A DNA stretch of 64,000 bases from Craspedostauros australis (taxonomy: Eukaryota; Bacillariophyta; Bacillariophyceae; Mastogloiales; Achnanthaceae). Below, piece after piece: positions 53,976-64,000 of this stretch. The notes beneath the pieces were generated by a model. The model was given only the letters and a program-made list of their open reading frames with translations, did not search any database and was not told the DNA's origin. The DNA lies in NCBI GenBank assembly GCA_026770025.1, contig JAMXDE010000056.1:124001-188000 (forward strand). Direction: 5' to 3'. The position numbers and the translations under genes are program-made. Each line of letters begins with the position of its first letter. Position 1 is the stretch's first letter.

Positions 53976-55673
53976 GGAGAGCTGTTGTTCTTGGTGACGA
54001 TCCTGGATCTTCTTCGTTGGATCTCTGTCGTCCTTGCCATCGCATCTTGCCATCGCGTCTCACCGGTGCAATTGGGAGTGTGTGGTGGGAACAGATGAAC
54101 GACTTTATCTGCACCAGCGGAGAATCCTGGAACCTTCTCTCCTCGGTCGCTGCTCTCTTCCCCAGACATCTGTCCGCGACACATCCGAACCCAGGAGCAC
54201 GGCAGAACGACGCCAAACACACCAACATCAACACCAGTGCCAGATAGCGTGAGCGAGCATACGTTGGCAAGATCGAATCGAAATGATTGTTCTGGCAACG
54301 CCGATACCGTTGGTGACCTCTTTGACGATCACAGTGTCGGCGTTAAGTTGCGGAGCGGTAGGGCGCGATGCGCCATTTGGCCATCGCAGTTGGAGTAGGT
54401 AGAGTCGTAGGAGACGCAACCTGGAAACAAATGGAGTACTGCTTCGTGTACCTGGAGAATGCTCTGCTCAAAAAGGTCTGGTTCAACAATCAGCCAGTAC
54501 TCGGAATGCCGCCACCATTGTGGGTGTTCTTTTTTGCTAGGTTGTTGAGGCTCTTCCGCCAGCTGGGTGGGTCACAAAATCGCCTCGTCACCCTTTTTCG
54601 CTTGTCGTACACAAGTATTCTACTCGTGTGCACAGTGCCATGGCCGTGCTAACAGCTCGTCCTGCTGTGTGTGGTGTGATGAGAGAGTTGAACACAAGGA
54701 TGCGAGCCATAAAAATATCAGTGCAGTTCCACTGTGTCCACAAATTCGTGTCACGCAACACGCTGCGTTCGCTGTGTGTTCACAAAGCGACTAAATCTGT
54801 CCCTTGCCAGACTCTTTGGACCGGTTATGGACGGAATACGACCAAATCATCGTTCGGCGCCTCTACTTAACGATGGGACTTTCAATTAACAAACTTCTGC
54901 ACTTATGGTCCAATACCATTTTTGAGGCTGAAGAGATTAACGTACACTCACGCACGCGGATTCCGCAGCCCACATCGCACTTACCACAATCCCCACAGTC
55001 CGTGCTACCGAGGTGTGGGCACATTGCATGCTCTACGTGTATTGTACGAGGTTTCGTACTGGCAATTCCTCACCCTTGAGTGGAACTATCACGAAGGTCT
55101 GCGCTGTTGTACTCGTACCCACAGTAGGTAGCACGAGGCAGAGGTTGCGCGTGGTAGCAGCTTAGCGCTGTGTGGCTGTGTGGCATCGCGCTGTCCTGCT
55201 ACTGCGTGCTTTCCCCTTGTGCTACCTTCCGAGGCGCTTTGAGCCCAACCGTGGTTTCCCGTTGTCGCTCGTCCCCCACCGGTTGTTGTTTGCTGTTGTT
55301 GTTTGCGACTGTTATCGCGTGCTTTGTGGTTGGATCATGACGCGTGTGGAGGGCATAACACAAGACACACACAACAAGACAACACACGACACAACACGGT
55401 ACAGCGCGATAGAACACGGCAGGGGTACAAAATCGGCCGGCAACATCACATGAAACAAGGCCACGCCGTATCCTTGCAGCGGATCTGCGCCAACGGAGAC
55501 GAAAATCCCACAATCCTCACAAAAACTTCGAAATCGATGCAACAGCCGTCTCTCTTCATACTCGTACACACAACAGCCACACAACAGCCACACCACAGCT
55601 CGTATCATACTTACCCTCAGCATCCATTGTACAGCAGCATCAATCCAAGCACAGCACAGACAACAAGGCAAAC
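51105..55673. other. Gene-poor region with microsatellites
   Basis: About 4.6 kb. ORFs up to 195 codons on both strands (for example 51976-52563 + and 53753-54298 -) have no recognisable domain and skewed composition, so none is called. It contains a GGAT-type repeat at about 52989-53012 and a TAGA repeat at 53927-53974. The last few hundred bases should include the promoter of the next gene. Confidence 0.5.
53927..53974. repeat. (TAGA)12 microsatellite
   Basis: Twelve uninterrupted tetranucleotide units. The long ORF crossing it (53753-54298, -) is an artefact of the repeat lacking stops. Confidence 0.95.
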
Positions 55674-57185
55674 ATGATGGCAACACAGATCCAACCGTTC
55701 CCGCTGATGCACGAAACTTCGCCGAACCACAGATTTCAGCTGTCTCAGCAGCCGCAACAACCGCAGGAATCCATGTATCAGCAGCAGCAGCAGCAGCGAC
55801 AATGTCAGAGTACGGGAACTCCGCTGCATCAGGTCAACGTGGATGGGAACAGCTTCGATGTTGACAACCTGTGCGTCCCCAACGACCGTCTCGATCGCCA
55901 GCAGCAATGGCAAGGCCAGAGCAGTAGCAACCACAGCAGTAGCAACAACCATCACAGGAGCAGCAGCATGAGCATAAGCCAAGACATTGACTTTCTCTAC
56001 TTCGAACAGCATCTGAGGGACTGCAGCCCAAGCCAGCTCCAGAGCCTCTGCCATGACGATGAGCAGAACTGGAGGCAGACCTTCCGATCGTACCCGACGA
56101 TCGACGACCTCCCGGCCTGCATCAACGTCGATGACATCTTTGCCAAACTCGCGCCAGACAGCAGCTTCAACTTGAACACCAACGCCACATTCAACACCAG
56201 CACTAACACATTCAATACCAACAGCAACAACAGCTGCAACAGCTACAACAACAGCAAGACGCTTCCAAGACAGACCTCGGGTTCGTCCAATGGAGCGGGC
56301 GAGCGCAGAAGGGTCACCATCCGGAGACGCCCTGGCGCTGGCTCCCGACTCGCCCCTTCCCTCAACAAGCGCACCACCTTCCACAACTCCGTCTGCACCA
56401 ACAACACCAGCATCACCAATACCACAGGCACTAGCAACAGCACGAGCAGCGGCATCAATGTCAGCCTTAACACAAGCTCCAGCATGAACAACATCAGCAG
56501 CAACAACAACAACAACAGCAACCCAGCTGCTCCTGTCCTGACCCCCACCTCGTCAACCTCCTCCTCATCCTCCACCAGCAAACCCAACCCCCTGCTCTCC
56601 AACCCGCGCCCTGGCGCTGTGTTCGTTCAGCAACGGGATTACGGCAGGAGCTTCGACAAGCCAAAGAGCTCCGATGACCTCTTCAAATCCAAGGGCGGCC
56701 TGGTGAGGTCCACTTCCACCCACAGCCGACAGAGCACAAGCAACAACAGCACAAGTAAGGGCCATGGCAACGGTCGCAACGGCATGGACGATGCCAGATC
56801 CTGCGTGTCCTCCAACAGCGGACACCACAGCTGCCAGGTGACGGTGGCCACAGCGCCAGCGGCTCTGCGCAACAAGGACGTCGAACGCACCATGGTAGAG
56901 GTCATGCCGGGCGAGTTCGTCCCCCTCCGCGGCAGCATCGAGACCTGGGAAGCGGTCATGCGCGGTTCCATCATGAAGACGCGATGCTCCTGCTGTCTCC
57001 TCGAGCTCTGCTGCATCCAGGACGCCGATCTCATCATGTGCCCCGGTTGCCGCATCATCTCCCCCATAGCCAAGACCCGCGGCACTCCCAACAGCCACAG
57101 CGGCGGAGGCCTCGGTCTCGGCATGACGGTCCAGGAGGCCAAGCTAGAGCTGCAGCGCAGAGGACTCAGTTCCACGCAGCTATAA
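55674..57185 (+). CDS. Asn/Ser/Gln-rich protein with C-terminal Cys-rich (zinc-type) domain
   Basis: An intronless ORF of 503 residues. Residues 1-390 are low-complexity (Gln runs near 37-42, Asn/Ser/Thr tracts, a basic patch GERRRVTIRRRPGAGSRL near 208-225). The C-terminal domain (about 400-470) reads TMVEVMPGEFVPLRGSIETW, then a cluster CSCCLLELCCIQDADLIMCPGCRIISP. The pattern C-x-CC-x4-CC-x7-CPGC resembles a zinc ribbon. From memory this C-terminal module, with PLRG, ETW and CIQDA before a CP.C, occurs in many diatom proteins of unknown role; that is recollection, not a search result. The basic patch and disorder suggest a nuclear regulatory protein, as inference only. Confidence 0.8.
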   Translation: MMATQIQPFPLMHETSPNHRFQLSQQPQQPQESMYQQQQQQRQCQSTGTPLHQVNVDGNSFDVDNLCVPNDRLDRQQQWQGQSSSNHSSSNNHHRSSSMSISQDIDFLYFEQHLRDCSPSQLQSLCHDDEQNWRQTFRSYPTIDDLPACINVDDIFAKLAPDSSFNLNTNATFNTSTNTFNTNSNNSCNSYNNSKTLPRQTSGSSNGAGERRRVTIRRRPGAGSRLAPSLNKRTTFHNSVCTNNTSITNTTGTSNSTSSGINVSLNTSSSMNNISSNNNNNSNPAAPVLTPTSSTSSSSSTSKPNPLLSNPRPGAVFVQQRDYGRSFDKPKSSDDLFKSKGGLVRSTSTHSRQSTSNNSTSKGHGNGRNGMDDARSCVSSNSGHHSCQVTVATAPAALRNKDVERTMVEVMPGEFVPLRGSIETWEAVMRGSIMKTRCSCCLLELCCIQDADLIMCPGCRIISPIAKTRGTPNSHSGGGLGLGMTVQEAKLELQRRGLSSTQL

Positions 57186-60100
57186 AGTCATATGGTACTA
57201 CCATGCATCGAAGCGGAATACACTACACCAAAGCACACTAGAGGAGAATAGAGCATCAGCACAAAATACTCTTAAGTCTCGCATTTACTTTCCTCATCAT
57301 CACACACTCTACTGCAACGTGCATTCGGGATGATCTGCTATTATTCAAGTGCGCAGCCGATACGCAACAGCCTTGGAGTACGACCTGCTCGCATGGCGGC
57401 CTTCAGACAAATCCGATGTGCGAACTTCTCGCCTCTGTCTCTCATGATGAATCTTGCTGTCTTCACCCACGAATGCCATTGGCGTTCGCACGAACCGATG
57501 CTTGGACCTGTTGTCTATCCCGGACGACGAAAGAGGGATCCAGTGACGGAGACATGGCAATACACAACGCAACAACCGTTTCGGAAAACACGGCGCCGCA
57601 ACATCCGTCCCATTGTCAATGAACACAGCCTGATCCAAGATACTCGAAGAGAGAGAGGCCACTTGGTTGTTTGTTTGAGGCCCAACAGGTGTTGACTTGT
57701 ATTCACACATCCCATCGCTTCCTTGCTGTTTTGTCATGACGAACTCCATCCAATCTGCTGTACCCGCCCGCTTTGGTGGAGTTCTGAGCAGGATACCCGT
57801 TGTGTCGCCCCATTTCAATCGATGCCTCAACTCTCTCTTGTTGCCGAGAGTGTGCTTTGCTCTATCACGTACCACCATCTTCATCATCGTCGTTGTCATC
57901 CCATGAATCGCCAGAATCTCCATCACAATAGTAATATTGCTATACTCCATGCACAGGAGAGTACGCATGATGGAGGAAGAACAACAGAGTATTTACAGAG
58001 TTCCAACCTTGCTCCAATCGAGCGATGCCTTCCACCAAAAGCCTCCCAAGCGAGATTAACCCATACTGGACTATGACTCGACCCTGTTCTTACCAAGCAA
58101 TGGCCACCACCATCGACCACTACCACATCCCACGCCTCCCTTAAACACAACATGAACAAAACAACGTACCGTCATGTTCCAGTCACAACAAAAGCGCACA
58201 TCTGACCAGCTATCTTGCCGTCGATGCGTTCCGTTCCCAGCACACTTTGCCCACAAGGCACAATTACCTTCAATTCCACCAAGGGGACTCATCCTTGGGC
58301 GTTGTGAAGCAGACGCGTACGTATCAGGGGCCATTCAATTCCCCGTTTCAAACTTCGACCTTGATCGTACTTGCCCCTCACACCCACCCTTGTCCAACGA
58401 TGCCGCGGCGGAATGACCAAGCCTCGCCCAAATAGCCGGACACTCGCCAAACGAATTCTGCTCCATGATATCAATACGAATGGACCATGATCACGAGGCT
58501 TATCCAAGACGCCAATAAGGCTGGTCCCGAACTCTCACGCTGTTCTTTGCGTTAAACGAAGGTTGGAACACGAGAAACATGGTGGTTTGTCATTCGTCTC
58601 ATCCATGGACAAAGCTAACACATGCGATTTGTCGTCAGTGATACCGGCGAGTCTGTCCGTCACCGGTCAATTCGCCATCGCCGAAATCGAGAACAGTACC
58701 GAAGGATCCGGTCTGGCCGTCGTCAGCATCACGCCAAATCTGAAAAACGGGATAGGCCATTGATGACAACTCACACCAAGGACACGCAAAGCGACACAAC
58801 GCAAAGAACAGAGAAGGAGGGAGGCCAGACGTGTTTTTGTACTGCCACGCAAAAGCACGATGGTGCGACCAATCCCGAAAATGAAAAGCGCGGAACGTCG
58901 TTTGTTGGGAGGTTTGCAACAACGACACGGCTCCTCACAAACTGCACAGACAGCGAACTCACCACACAGCACAACGTGTCGCACATCTCAGACGTTGCAC
59001 GACAAGAGTATGGCCTCATTCAATCAAGTACTGTGGATTCGGATCTTGGTCTTCCTCTCCCTTGTTGCTGTTCTTCGCCCTGACCGATACTGCTTCTACT
59101 ATACAAAATAAAGGTTACCAATCATCAATCATCAATCATCAACAACACCGAGGGCACAACGACAACAAAGAATGAGAGAATACAGAGAACGAAGGAATGA
59201 GAAACGAAAGATCCAAAGGGTGTGACCAGAGGCCGGATGCACATGTGCATGGCCAGCAGTACCAATTTCGATTCACACATGACTGCTGTGCAATACTCCA
59301 AGGCAATACCAATGCATCAACAACGAGAAGAGCAGCATCGGCGCCAAGAGAACAACAGGAATAGCAACAACACCAAACTCCAATCCTGGTTTCTTTTTGT
59401 GCCTCCAACCGCAACACATAGAGGAGCTGGGTGGAGCGGAGTCGCTGGCAAGGATCTTCTGGCATCCCTTGATCCGTGTGCACTGCATCTGCCCGATGGT
59501 GCAGATGCCTCTGTTGCGTTCGTGTGAGAGCGGCACCGATGACTGATGCTTCGAACCTTTCTCCCTGGCAACAAGATCGAAGAGGCTTGAGCGGTGTTCT
59601 GAAATGTTCTGTACCTTCCGTCCATGCGTGTCTGCGATGGCGCGGTTCCTGCTGTGGTTGGATCCTTGTCGGATCGTATTGGATCGTGTGGATCGTCCAG
59701 ACGTTGTTCTGCATTCTCCCAATACCTGTCTCTCGCTCTCGCTCTCTGGCACTCCGTGCGGAGGCGCGCGGTGGAAAACAATCGGAAGCAGCCAGGACGA
59801 AATGGAAGAATCGCAAGTCTTGCAGCATCACATCACAGCACATCACGTTTGCGGAGGATGATACAAATGCGATGTGCACGTCCGAACCACCAGCTCACGT
59901 CTCGCGAGAGATCATTCGCTGCCCCAACTGGCATGTATTTCATTATTCCAGACAAGAGAACAGTCGCTGGTCTATCGATGCAGGATACTCCGTTGCGTTC
60001 GCCAAGGTTGAACACATTGGGGCAGTGTAGAGCGCAATGTGATGTTGACTGCGGTGTGCCGTGGCGCTCTGCAAGTACTCTGGTCTAGAATACTCTATTG

Positions 60101-61586
60101 ATCTATTTTAGTTTGCATGGCACAGGTGCTCTGCATTGGCAGCTGACGTTTGTGCCAGAGCACTTCCCCAATGACCAGGATTGACATGAGACACGTTGCG
60201 GGTTCGATGCGACCACGGCGGTGCGAAAAGGAACAAGGAGGAGGAGAAGAAGAAGAAACAAGCCTCGCTACCAGCAGCTGCGTGGCGTGGTCGCACAGAT
60301 CGACAGAGAGCGCGATACTCCAAACCACTTGGGGTGCGCAATGAGCGATACAGCATCGCCATCCTGCAGAAACGAATCAGAAACATTGACTCCATTTGGC
60401 GCTGAGGCAAGTTGCTGAGACGCAAGACGGAGACAGCAACTGCATCTTTGATGGTCACGCGTCTTGCACTCTTGCAAGAGGCAAGGAGTGGGAGGAAATA
60501 GAAAAGCCCAATGATTCTGCCGCTCTCAGTATCAATACAAGGGTCGCAAGACGCTGGCAGGCAGCGGAAGTTCATGTGCAGGTAATCGTCATCGCAGGGT
60601 TGATTGCCTGGCGTTCATCGTTCTGCATTGAATTGCATTGCGATGGCGGTATAGGGCAATGCACGGTGAATGAAATCGAACGAGACACAATAGGAATGAG
60701 ACGCAGAAGTGAGTGAAAATGCCTGTGAAACAATGCAGAAGCCGAGCAACGCATCCCCGCCATGAGTGCGAGCACGAGTACTTTGGCGTCTGGTTTGTTT
60801 GTTTTGTTTGTTTGTTCTTCATTCAAGCCGCAGGTTTCTCCTCACTGGAAGGTCAGACGGTAATTCCAATGGTATGCATTAATCACCAGAACAAACAAAC
60901 AAATCAACCAACGCACCGCCTATCCACTCACTCATGCTGCTGTGAGGCATCATAGCAGGCGTCATCAGCATCTTCATCATCGCAACGTACCTTCGTCTGT
61001 GACACGGCTGCTCGGCTTTCCAGATGAAGTGGAGGTGACTCTGCACGCGCCAATGAATTGATCCTGCCATGCACTTCCCTTCTGCGCATTAGATCATGTC
61101 ATCCTCCGTTGTGTGAGTGTGTGCCTGCCGATACTCTCGTCGCAACGGCTCATCGTGGGCATGGTTGAGGACCCCACCTCGTACTTGCATGGGATGTCAC
61201 GCTGTGAGTGATTTGTTGTATCCGTCGTCAGGATCTCTGCGATGGGCGTTGATGTCGTGGATGTCGTTGTCGTTGTTGTTGATTTGTTGATTTTGGTGGT
61301 TGTGAATGCGTGATGTCTGACCGTCGCCCGAAAGAGTGTGTGAATAATTTGTGTCGATGTGGTCAATGAATCGAGTGTCATTCCACAGTGATGTTTGAAT
61401 CCCACGAAACCATGACGAAAGATACGCGGTGACGCATGATGCAGTTGCGGAACAAAAACAGCAATGGGAGCGCTGTGTTGCTGACTGCTTTGCTCTCCAG
61501 CCTCGTTTGCAGTATTATACAAGTACGAGCTGCACCGCACTTGATCGTCGTTCGTGGTCACATGGTTGGAATGCATCTAGAGAGGG
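57186..61586. other. Gene-poor region
   Basis: About 4.4 kb without a supported gene. ORFs such as 57345-57968 (-) and 59139-59879 (-) lack recognisable domains. A short ORF at 61436-61681 (+) starts with a signal-peptide-like MMQLRNKNSNGSAVLLTALL segment and could be a first exon of the TACO1-like gene or of a separate small secreted protein; no splice join that keeps the frame was found. TTTG-rich tracts lie near 60795-60820. Confidence 0.45.
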
Positions 61587-62744
61587 ATGACGGCGCTGAC
61601 ATCACACTCGTTCACGGCATCAATCAAGAGAGCAACACGGTGGCAGTCATGCATCCTCTCTTCGTTGTCCGCATCTGCTGATGTGACTGCTACTGCTACT
61701 GCTACAAGTACTGGTATGGGTGGATATACTGGTACAAGTGGAAGGGCAGGCACAAGTAGAAGCATAAGCACCAACACGAGTAGACGTGGGTGCAACTACC
61801 CGTATGGCGGAGGTCCTGTTCGGTCTGCACAGACAATGCAGCCACCGATGGTCACGATGACGACGACGATGACAACGATGACGACGATGGCAACGACGAT
61901 GACAACGACGATGACAACGATGATGGCCAAACGAACGATGGCTGGACACAACAAGTGGTCGAAGATCCGCCACAAGAAAGGCAAGAACGACGCCAACCGC
62001 GCGAAGCACCTGGGCAAGGCCAGCAAGGCGATCATCGTCGCCAGCAAGGCCTGCAACGGCGACGAGACCGACATGAGGCTGCAATCCGCCATCGCGCAGG
62101 CCAAGGCCATCCAGCTGCCCAAGGATCGCATCCACGACGCCATCCTCAAGGGCAGGGGCGGCACGTCGGCCGCGGAGGACCTGCACAGCGTGCGCTACGA
62201 TGCGATGGTGCCGTTGGATGGTGTGCGCGTGGCATGCATCGTCACGGCGCTCACCGACAACAAGAACCGCACCATGCCCAAGGTGCGAACGATCATCAGC
62301 AAGCTGGGCGGCGAGCTGCTGCAGACGAACACCAACGACTACGTCTTCCACCACGTCGGACAGATGCTCGTGCCCCACGTCGACGATGAAGATGACTTCA
62401 TGCTCACGGCGCTCGAGGCCGGCGCCATCAATGTGGAGCCAGCCAGCGTTGACAACGATGACAATGATGACAATGATACGGACCAGGCAGAAAACGCATC
62501 GACAGCCATAGCTTCCACCTACGTTGTGACGACGGAGGATACGGAGCTGTTCCATGTGGTCAAGGCCCTGCGAGATGACCACGGATACGAGGTTACGGAC
62601 TTCGAGCACTCCTACATACTTCAGGACCCGGAGCACGGTGGCGTGCAGCTTTCGGAGGCGGGCGTTGCTGAACTGGATGCCTTCCTCGACAAGTTGGACG
62701 ACAATGAAGATGTTGCCAACGTCTATCACAACGTGGACAATTAG
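61587..62744 (+). CDS. TACO1/YebC-family protein
   Basis: The domain begins MAGHNKWSKIRHKKGKNDANRAKH (Met at 61938), the canonical YebC start, and runs 268 residues. It includes AIAQAKAIQLPKDRIHDAILKG, MVPLDGVRVACIVTALTDNKNRTMPKVRTIISKLGG and DTELFHVVKALRDDHGYEV. In eukaryotes TACO1 acts in organelle translation (in mammals, synthesis of COX1); bacterial YebC helps ribosomes through difficult peptides. The frame is open 117 codons upstream to 61587. That part is Thr/Met-rich because of an ATGACGACG-type microsatellite (about 61852-61925), so the true start and targeting peptide are uncertain. A 15-residue acidic Asp/Asn insert lies in the third domain (DNDDNDDNDTD). It is convergent with the next gene. 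Confidence 0.92.
   Translation: MTALTSHSFTASIKRATRWQSCILSSLSASADVTATATATSTGMGGYTGTSGRAGTSRSISTNTSRRGCNYPYGGGPVRSAQTMQPPMVTMTTTMTTMTTMATTMTTTMTTMMAKRTMAGHNKWSKIRHKKGKNDANRAKHLGKASKAIIVASKACNGDETDMRLQSAIAQAKAIQLPKDRIHDAILKGRGGTSAAEDLHSVRYDAMVPLDGVRVACIVTALTDNKNRTMPKVRTIISKLGGELLQTNTNDYVFHHVGQMLVPHVDDEDDFMLTALEAGAINVEPASVDNDDNDDNDTDQAENASTAIASTYVVTTEDTELFHVVKALRDDHGYEVTDFEHSYILQDPEHGGVQLSEAGVAELDAFLDKLDDNEDVANVYHNVDN
61852..61925. repeat. ATG/ACG trinucleotide minisatellite at the TACO1 N-terminus
   Basis: GATGACGACG-type units that translate as Thr-Met runs in the TACO1 frame. They lie just before the conserved MAGHNKW start and obscure the true start codon. Confidence 0.85.
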
Positions 62745-62983
62745 AGAAAGAGAGAGCTAGACTGTGATGGGTGCTGTGCGTACATACGAGTGGACAGGAG
62801 GAAAGGACAAACGGCATATTTGAGCATCAGTGCTCACGTCTACGATCTGTGCACTGCATTTGTATCAACAGAAGTCTGCTCTTTCCCGCTACGGTACTAC
62901 TCTAGAGAGGATGCATGGCATACTGCATACCCGTGCTTTACTTTCTCCTTGTCTAATCTGTATGGCACGTGACTGCCTCTGCC

Positions 62984-64000
62984 TCAACTCTCGTCAACAC
63001 CCTTCGCGTACCGCGCGCGGAATCCAATCGGCCGCCGTTTCTGGCGCTGGGTTTCCAGCAGACCCCGGTTGTAGCGCTGCAGGAAGGACAGTATGTTCCT
63101 CATCTCCTTCAATCGCAGAGCTGTCTCCGAGTTCGATGTCTCGTCCAGTGTGCCATTCGTCTGACGCAGTTTGTCGTCGACGGTGTCATGTTCGTCTCCG
63201 CCGTTGCCGTCGTTCCTGCTGTTGTGGGCACCAGAATTCGGGTCGCTCGTCGATACGTCGTTGCTGCACAGGATGTCCGTGGCGGCACGTTTGGCGGCGA
63301 CGTCGGTAGCTGTGTGGTCAGGTGCGTTCACATTGGACGGATTCGCTGCTGTCGTGCTGGTCGTCCTGCTGGCGGTATGCAAGGATGCAAAGACTTCGTC
63401 GTCTGTTATCTTTCGGATCGGGGGATTCATTACCTTGATATGATTCGAAGGCCGCGCCTCGGCCTCGATTGTGGATGGAAGAGAGCACAAGGTGCACGTC
63501 GTTTCGAACGGGCAGATCGGGATGAACGGTTCTTGGGTCGGATTCGCATCGAATATGATGGGACGCTTCCGCATCTCGAATCTGTCCTTCTCGAGATGGC
63601 GTTCCTCGTTCGTCATGCGCTTCAACCTGCGATTGTACTCCATCTCGATCAGATGGTTCTGGCTCTCCTCCTCGTGACGCTTCTTCTCGAGCTTCTCCTG
63701 ATCTGCCAGACCTCTGTAGCTTCGAAGAATCGCCTTGTACCTTGTTGGGTTCTGCGCCGCCTCCTCATCATCCGTTTCCGTTGGTTCGGCCTCGATGAAC
63801 TGTGCCAGGCGCTCGTTGACCGCATCTATCACTTCTGCGACTGTTGCAGTTGGCAGTGTGGCGGGGGAAGTTGTTTGCACTGGCAGCGCCATCTGTGGTG
63901 CTCCCGGCGACGTTGCAGATGGTGACGGTGTTTCTCGCGTGACTGGCTGTGCCACCTGTCGTCTTGCCTGTTGCTCTGCTGGCTGCGCCACTTGTTGTTC
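62984..64000 (-). CDS. Coiled-coil protein of unknown function, N-terminus beyond window
   Basis: The frame is open from the right edge of the window to the TGA or TAA near 62984, at least 338 residues; the start lies outside. The visible N-terminal part is Gln/Ala/Pro/Thr-rich (AQPAEQQARRQVAQPV). A charged helix follows (SYRGLADQEKLEKKRHEEES and RRLKRMTNEERHLEKDRFEM). Then comes a short Cys-containing segment, ICPFETTCTLCSLP, that might bind metal, followed by a disordered Asn/Asp/Thr-rich stretch and a basic tail (LLETQRQKRRPIGFRARY). No known family is recognised. It is tail-to-tail with the TACO1-like gene, 239 bp apart. Confidence 0.7.
   Translation of the reverse strand, partial: EQQVAQPAEQQARRQVAQPVTRETPSPSATSPGAPQMALPVQTTSPATLPTATVAEVIDAVNERLAQFIEAEPTETDDEEAAQNPTRYKAILRSYRGLADQEKLEKKRHEEESQNHLIEMEYNRRLKRMTNEERHLEKDRFEMRKRPIIFDANPTQEPFIPICPFETTCTLCSLPSTIEAEARPSNHIKVMNPPIRKITDDEVFASLHTASRTTSTTAANPSNVNAPDHTATDVAAKRAATDILCSNDVSTSDPNSGAHNSRNDGNGGDEHDTVDDKLRQTNGTLDETSNSETALRLKEMRNILSFLQRYNRGLLETQRQKRRPIGFRARYAKGVDES

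Noticed and set aside
53753-54298. 181-codon minus-strand ORF
   Set aside because: Crosses the TAGA microsatellite; no domain.
61647-62729. 360-codon minus-strand ORF
   Set aside because: Antisense to the TACO1-like gene; Val/His/Arg-rich shadow that includes the translated microsatellite.

Overview
The window looks like nuclear DNA of a photosynthetic stramenopile, most likely a diatom. Four things point there. The genes are eukaryotic (TBP, COX17, a mitochondrial SLC25 carrier, an EDRF1 homologue). Some have spliceosomal GT-AG introns. One protein has a signal peptide whose cleavage site is followed by Phe, then a second, thylakoid-type signal, which is the bipartite targeting of red-lineage complex plastids. 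A Cys-rich domain protein near 57 kb resembles a family I associate with diatoms. No species is assigned. I found no viral genes, toxin genes, tRNA or rRNA.

Region 1 (1-20345) is a direct tandem array of a cassette of about 8.7 kb, all on the + strand, with gene order fatty acyl-AMP ligase-like (FAAL), ankyrin protein, LRR protein. The window opens inside one FAAL copy, holds two full cassette steps and ends in a truncated third. The copies are mosaics, with an almost identical LRR block and more diverged flanks. Two of three FAAL copies share one in-frame TAG that removes the C-terminal catalytic-lysine motif, although the frame stays open beyond it.

Region 2 (20751-24531) is an apparently complete PIF/Harbinger transposon. 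It has a DDE transposase, a convergent Myb/trihelix-like accessory gene, imperfect terminal inverted repeats (TIRs) and an ATT target duplication. A related single terminus lies at 40605.

Region 3 (26-38 kb) is a housekeeping block: COX17 (+), TBP (-), a dicarboxylate/oxoglutarate-type mitochondrial carrier (+), a very large EDRF1-like protein (-) and a two-exon thylakoid-targeted protein (+). TBP/carrier and EDRF1/thylakoid gene are divergent pairs.

Region 4 (37.8-44.3 kb) is a second segmental duplication of about 3.75 kb. Each unit carries the last exon of the thylakoid gene and a minus-strand ankyrin gene, so the second unit has an orphan but open last exon.

Region 5 (45.3-51.1 kb) is a membrane-protein gene split by an apparently complete piggyBac-like element (45832-49750). 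The element has a full DDD transposase, 16-bp perfect TIRs and an unusual CTAC rather than TTAA target duplication. Removing the element and one CTAC leaves the host frame continuous.

Region 6 (51.1-64 kb) is gene-poor. It holds an Asn/Ser-rich Cys-domain protein (55.7-57.2 kb), a TACO1/YebC-family protein (to 62.7 kb) and a partial coiled-coil protein running off the right edge. Long stretches between them hold microsatellites and no gene I can support.
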